Assembly: GCA_032100225.1 (NCBI GenBank)
Contig: DAMDJY010000166.1
Location: forward strand, 1 to 7,265
DNA from: Mobilicoccus sp032100225
GTDB taxonomy: Bacteria; Actinomycetota; Actinomycetes; Actinomycetales; Dermatophilaceae
Direction of reading: 5' to 3'
Length of the DNA stretch: 7,265 nt
In this document: in pieces, positions 6,530 through 7,265 of the stretch
Position numbering within the stretch: the stretch's first letter is position 1
Layout of the letters: every line of letters begins with the position of its first letter
Position numbers and translations under genes: made by a program
Notes under the pieces: model-generated
What the model saw: only the letters and a program-made list of their open reading frames with translations
What the model was told of the DNA's origin: nothing
The model's database searches: none

Positions 6530-7265
6530 TCAGGCCACCTCTGCGCAGGTCGAGGGTGTGCCAGCTTGCCCGGAGGCGCGCAGTCTCCCACAGTGGTGAC
6601 GCCCGAGCGGAACGACCATGGGCCGGTCGGTGGCGGGGTCGGAGACGATGCAGCTGTTCAGCCCGAACACCTCACCCACCGTGTCGGCCGTGAGCACGTC
6701 CTCGGGCGCACCGGCTGCGAAGAGTTCGCCACCGCGCACTGCGATGAGCCGATCCGCATACCGCGCAGCGAGATTCAGGTCGTGCAGCACCATCGCGATG
6801 GTCGTTCCGCGCGCCCGGTTGAGGTCGGTGAGCAGATCCAACACCTCGACCTGGTGGGCGATGTCGAGGTAGGTCGTCGGCTCATCGAGGAGCAGGATGT
6901 CGGTGCTCTGCGCGAGCGCCATCGCGATCCACACCCGCTGCCGCTGCCCGCCCGAGAGTTCGTCGACCGACCGATCCGCCAACTCACCCGTGCCGGTGAG
7001 GGTCAGCGCCTCGGCCACGGCCTCGTCGTCCTCCCGTGACCACCGAGACAACATCCCCTGATGCGGGCTGCGGCCGCGCGCAACGAGGTCGGCGACGGCG
7101 ATGCCCTCGGGCGCGATCGGCGACTGCGGCAACAACCCGAGGGTGCGCGCCACCTCCTTGGTCGGGAGGCGGTGCAGATCCGACCCGTCGAGCACGATGC
7201 GCCCGCCCGAGGGCGCGAGGAGCCGCGCGAACGAGCGCAGCAGCGTCGACTTGCCGCAAGCGTTG
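6530..7265 (-). CDS. ABC transporter ATP-binding protein, iron-siderophore/cobalamin (FecE-like) type, 5' truncated by window edge
   Basis: The visible 244 residues begin inside Walker A (NACGKSTLLR, residues 1-10 of the fragment), so about 35 residues are missing at the N-terminus. Other nucleotide-binding elements follow in order: Q-loop LLPQSPIAPEGIAVADLVARGR-SPH (Gln47), ABC signature LSGGQRQR (103-110), Walker B ILLLDEPTTYLDIAHQ (123-138, with Glu128) and switch His161 in VLHDLNLAARYAD. The LLPQ...VADLVARGRxPH and DEPTTYLDIAHQ wording is typical of FecE/FepC/BtuD-type ATPases, which drive import of ferric siderophores, heme or cobalamin from the cytoplasmic face with FecCD-type permeases. 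Those permease and binding-protein genes should lie to the right, outside the window. The C-terminus ends in a family-variable tail. It is the first of three minus-strand genes; GH65 begins 42 bp later, but shared function is not evident. Confidence 0.93.
   Translation of the reverse strand, partial: NACGKSTLLRSFARLLAPSGGRIVLDGSDLHRLPTKEVARTLGLLPQSPIAPEGIAVADLVARGRSPHQGMLSRWSREDDEAVAEALTLTGTGELADRSVDELSGGQRQRVWIAMALAQSTDILLLDEPTTYLDIAHQVEVLDLLTDLNRARGTTIAMVLHDLNLAARYADRLIAVRGGELFAAGAPEDVLTADTVGEVFGLNSCIVSDPATDRPMVVPLGRHHCGRLRASGQAGTPSTCAEVA

Overview
This window is high-GC DNA with strongly G/C-biased third codon positions, GTG starts and purine-rich Shine-Dalgarno sites. That pattern fits a draft-quality contig from an actinomycete. 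The GH65 enzyme resembles the mycobacterial type as I remember it, and the overall style suggests Micrococcales, but genus cannot be fixed from the sequence.

Layout, left to right. (1) Positions 1-37, minus strand: the first 12 codons of a CheY-like response regulator running off the left edge. (2) 38-282: a divergent intergenic region with a 7-bp inverted repeat. (3) 283-1348, plus strand: a CynX/NimT-type major facilitator transporter broken by an internal deletion of about 35 codons with a frame change near 940-955. (4) 1434-2255, plus strand: an alpha/beta hydrolase with an intact catalytic triad. (5) 2296-3948, minus strand: an FAD-binding dehydrogenase related to fumarate reductase and ketosteroid dehydrogenase flavoproteins. 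It is interrupted by one extra G in a G4 run and by a 10-N assembly gap ten codons before its stop. (6) 4088-6487, minus strand: a complete 799-residue glycoside hydrolase family 65 enzyme (a phosphorylase or hydrolase of alpha-glucobioses). (7) 6530-7265, minus strand: the ATPase of an iron-siderophore/cobalamin-type ABC importer, cut by the right edge just before Walker A.

How the genes relate. The three minus-strand genes (ABC ATPase, GH65, FAD dehydrogenase) point the same way. The 42-bp gap between ATPase and GH65 would allow readthrough, while 139 bp separate GH65 from the flavoprotein. Their predicted roles (metal-chelate import, disaccharide breakdown, redox chemistry on an unknown substrate) do not form an obvious pathway. 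The hydrolase and the flavoprotein converge with only 40 bp between them.

I did not find a convincing new system. The most useful observations concern gene integrity: three lesions lie in about 3 kb, and at least two look more like assembly or sequencing faults than biology. There are also a few small inverted repeats that could be operators. I saw no tRNA, rRNA, CRISPR array, insertion sequence, attachment site or convincing intrinsic terminator.
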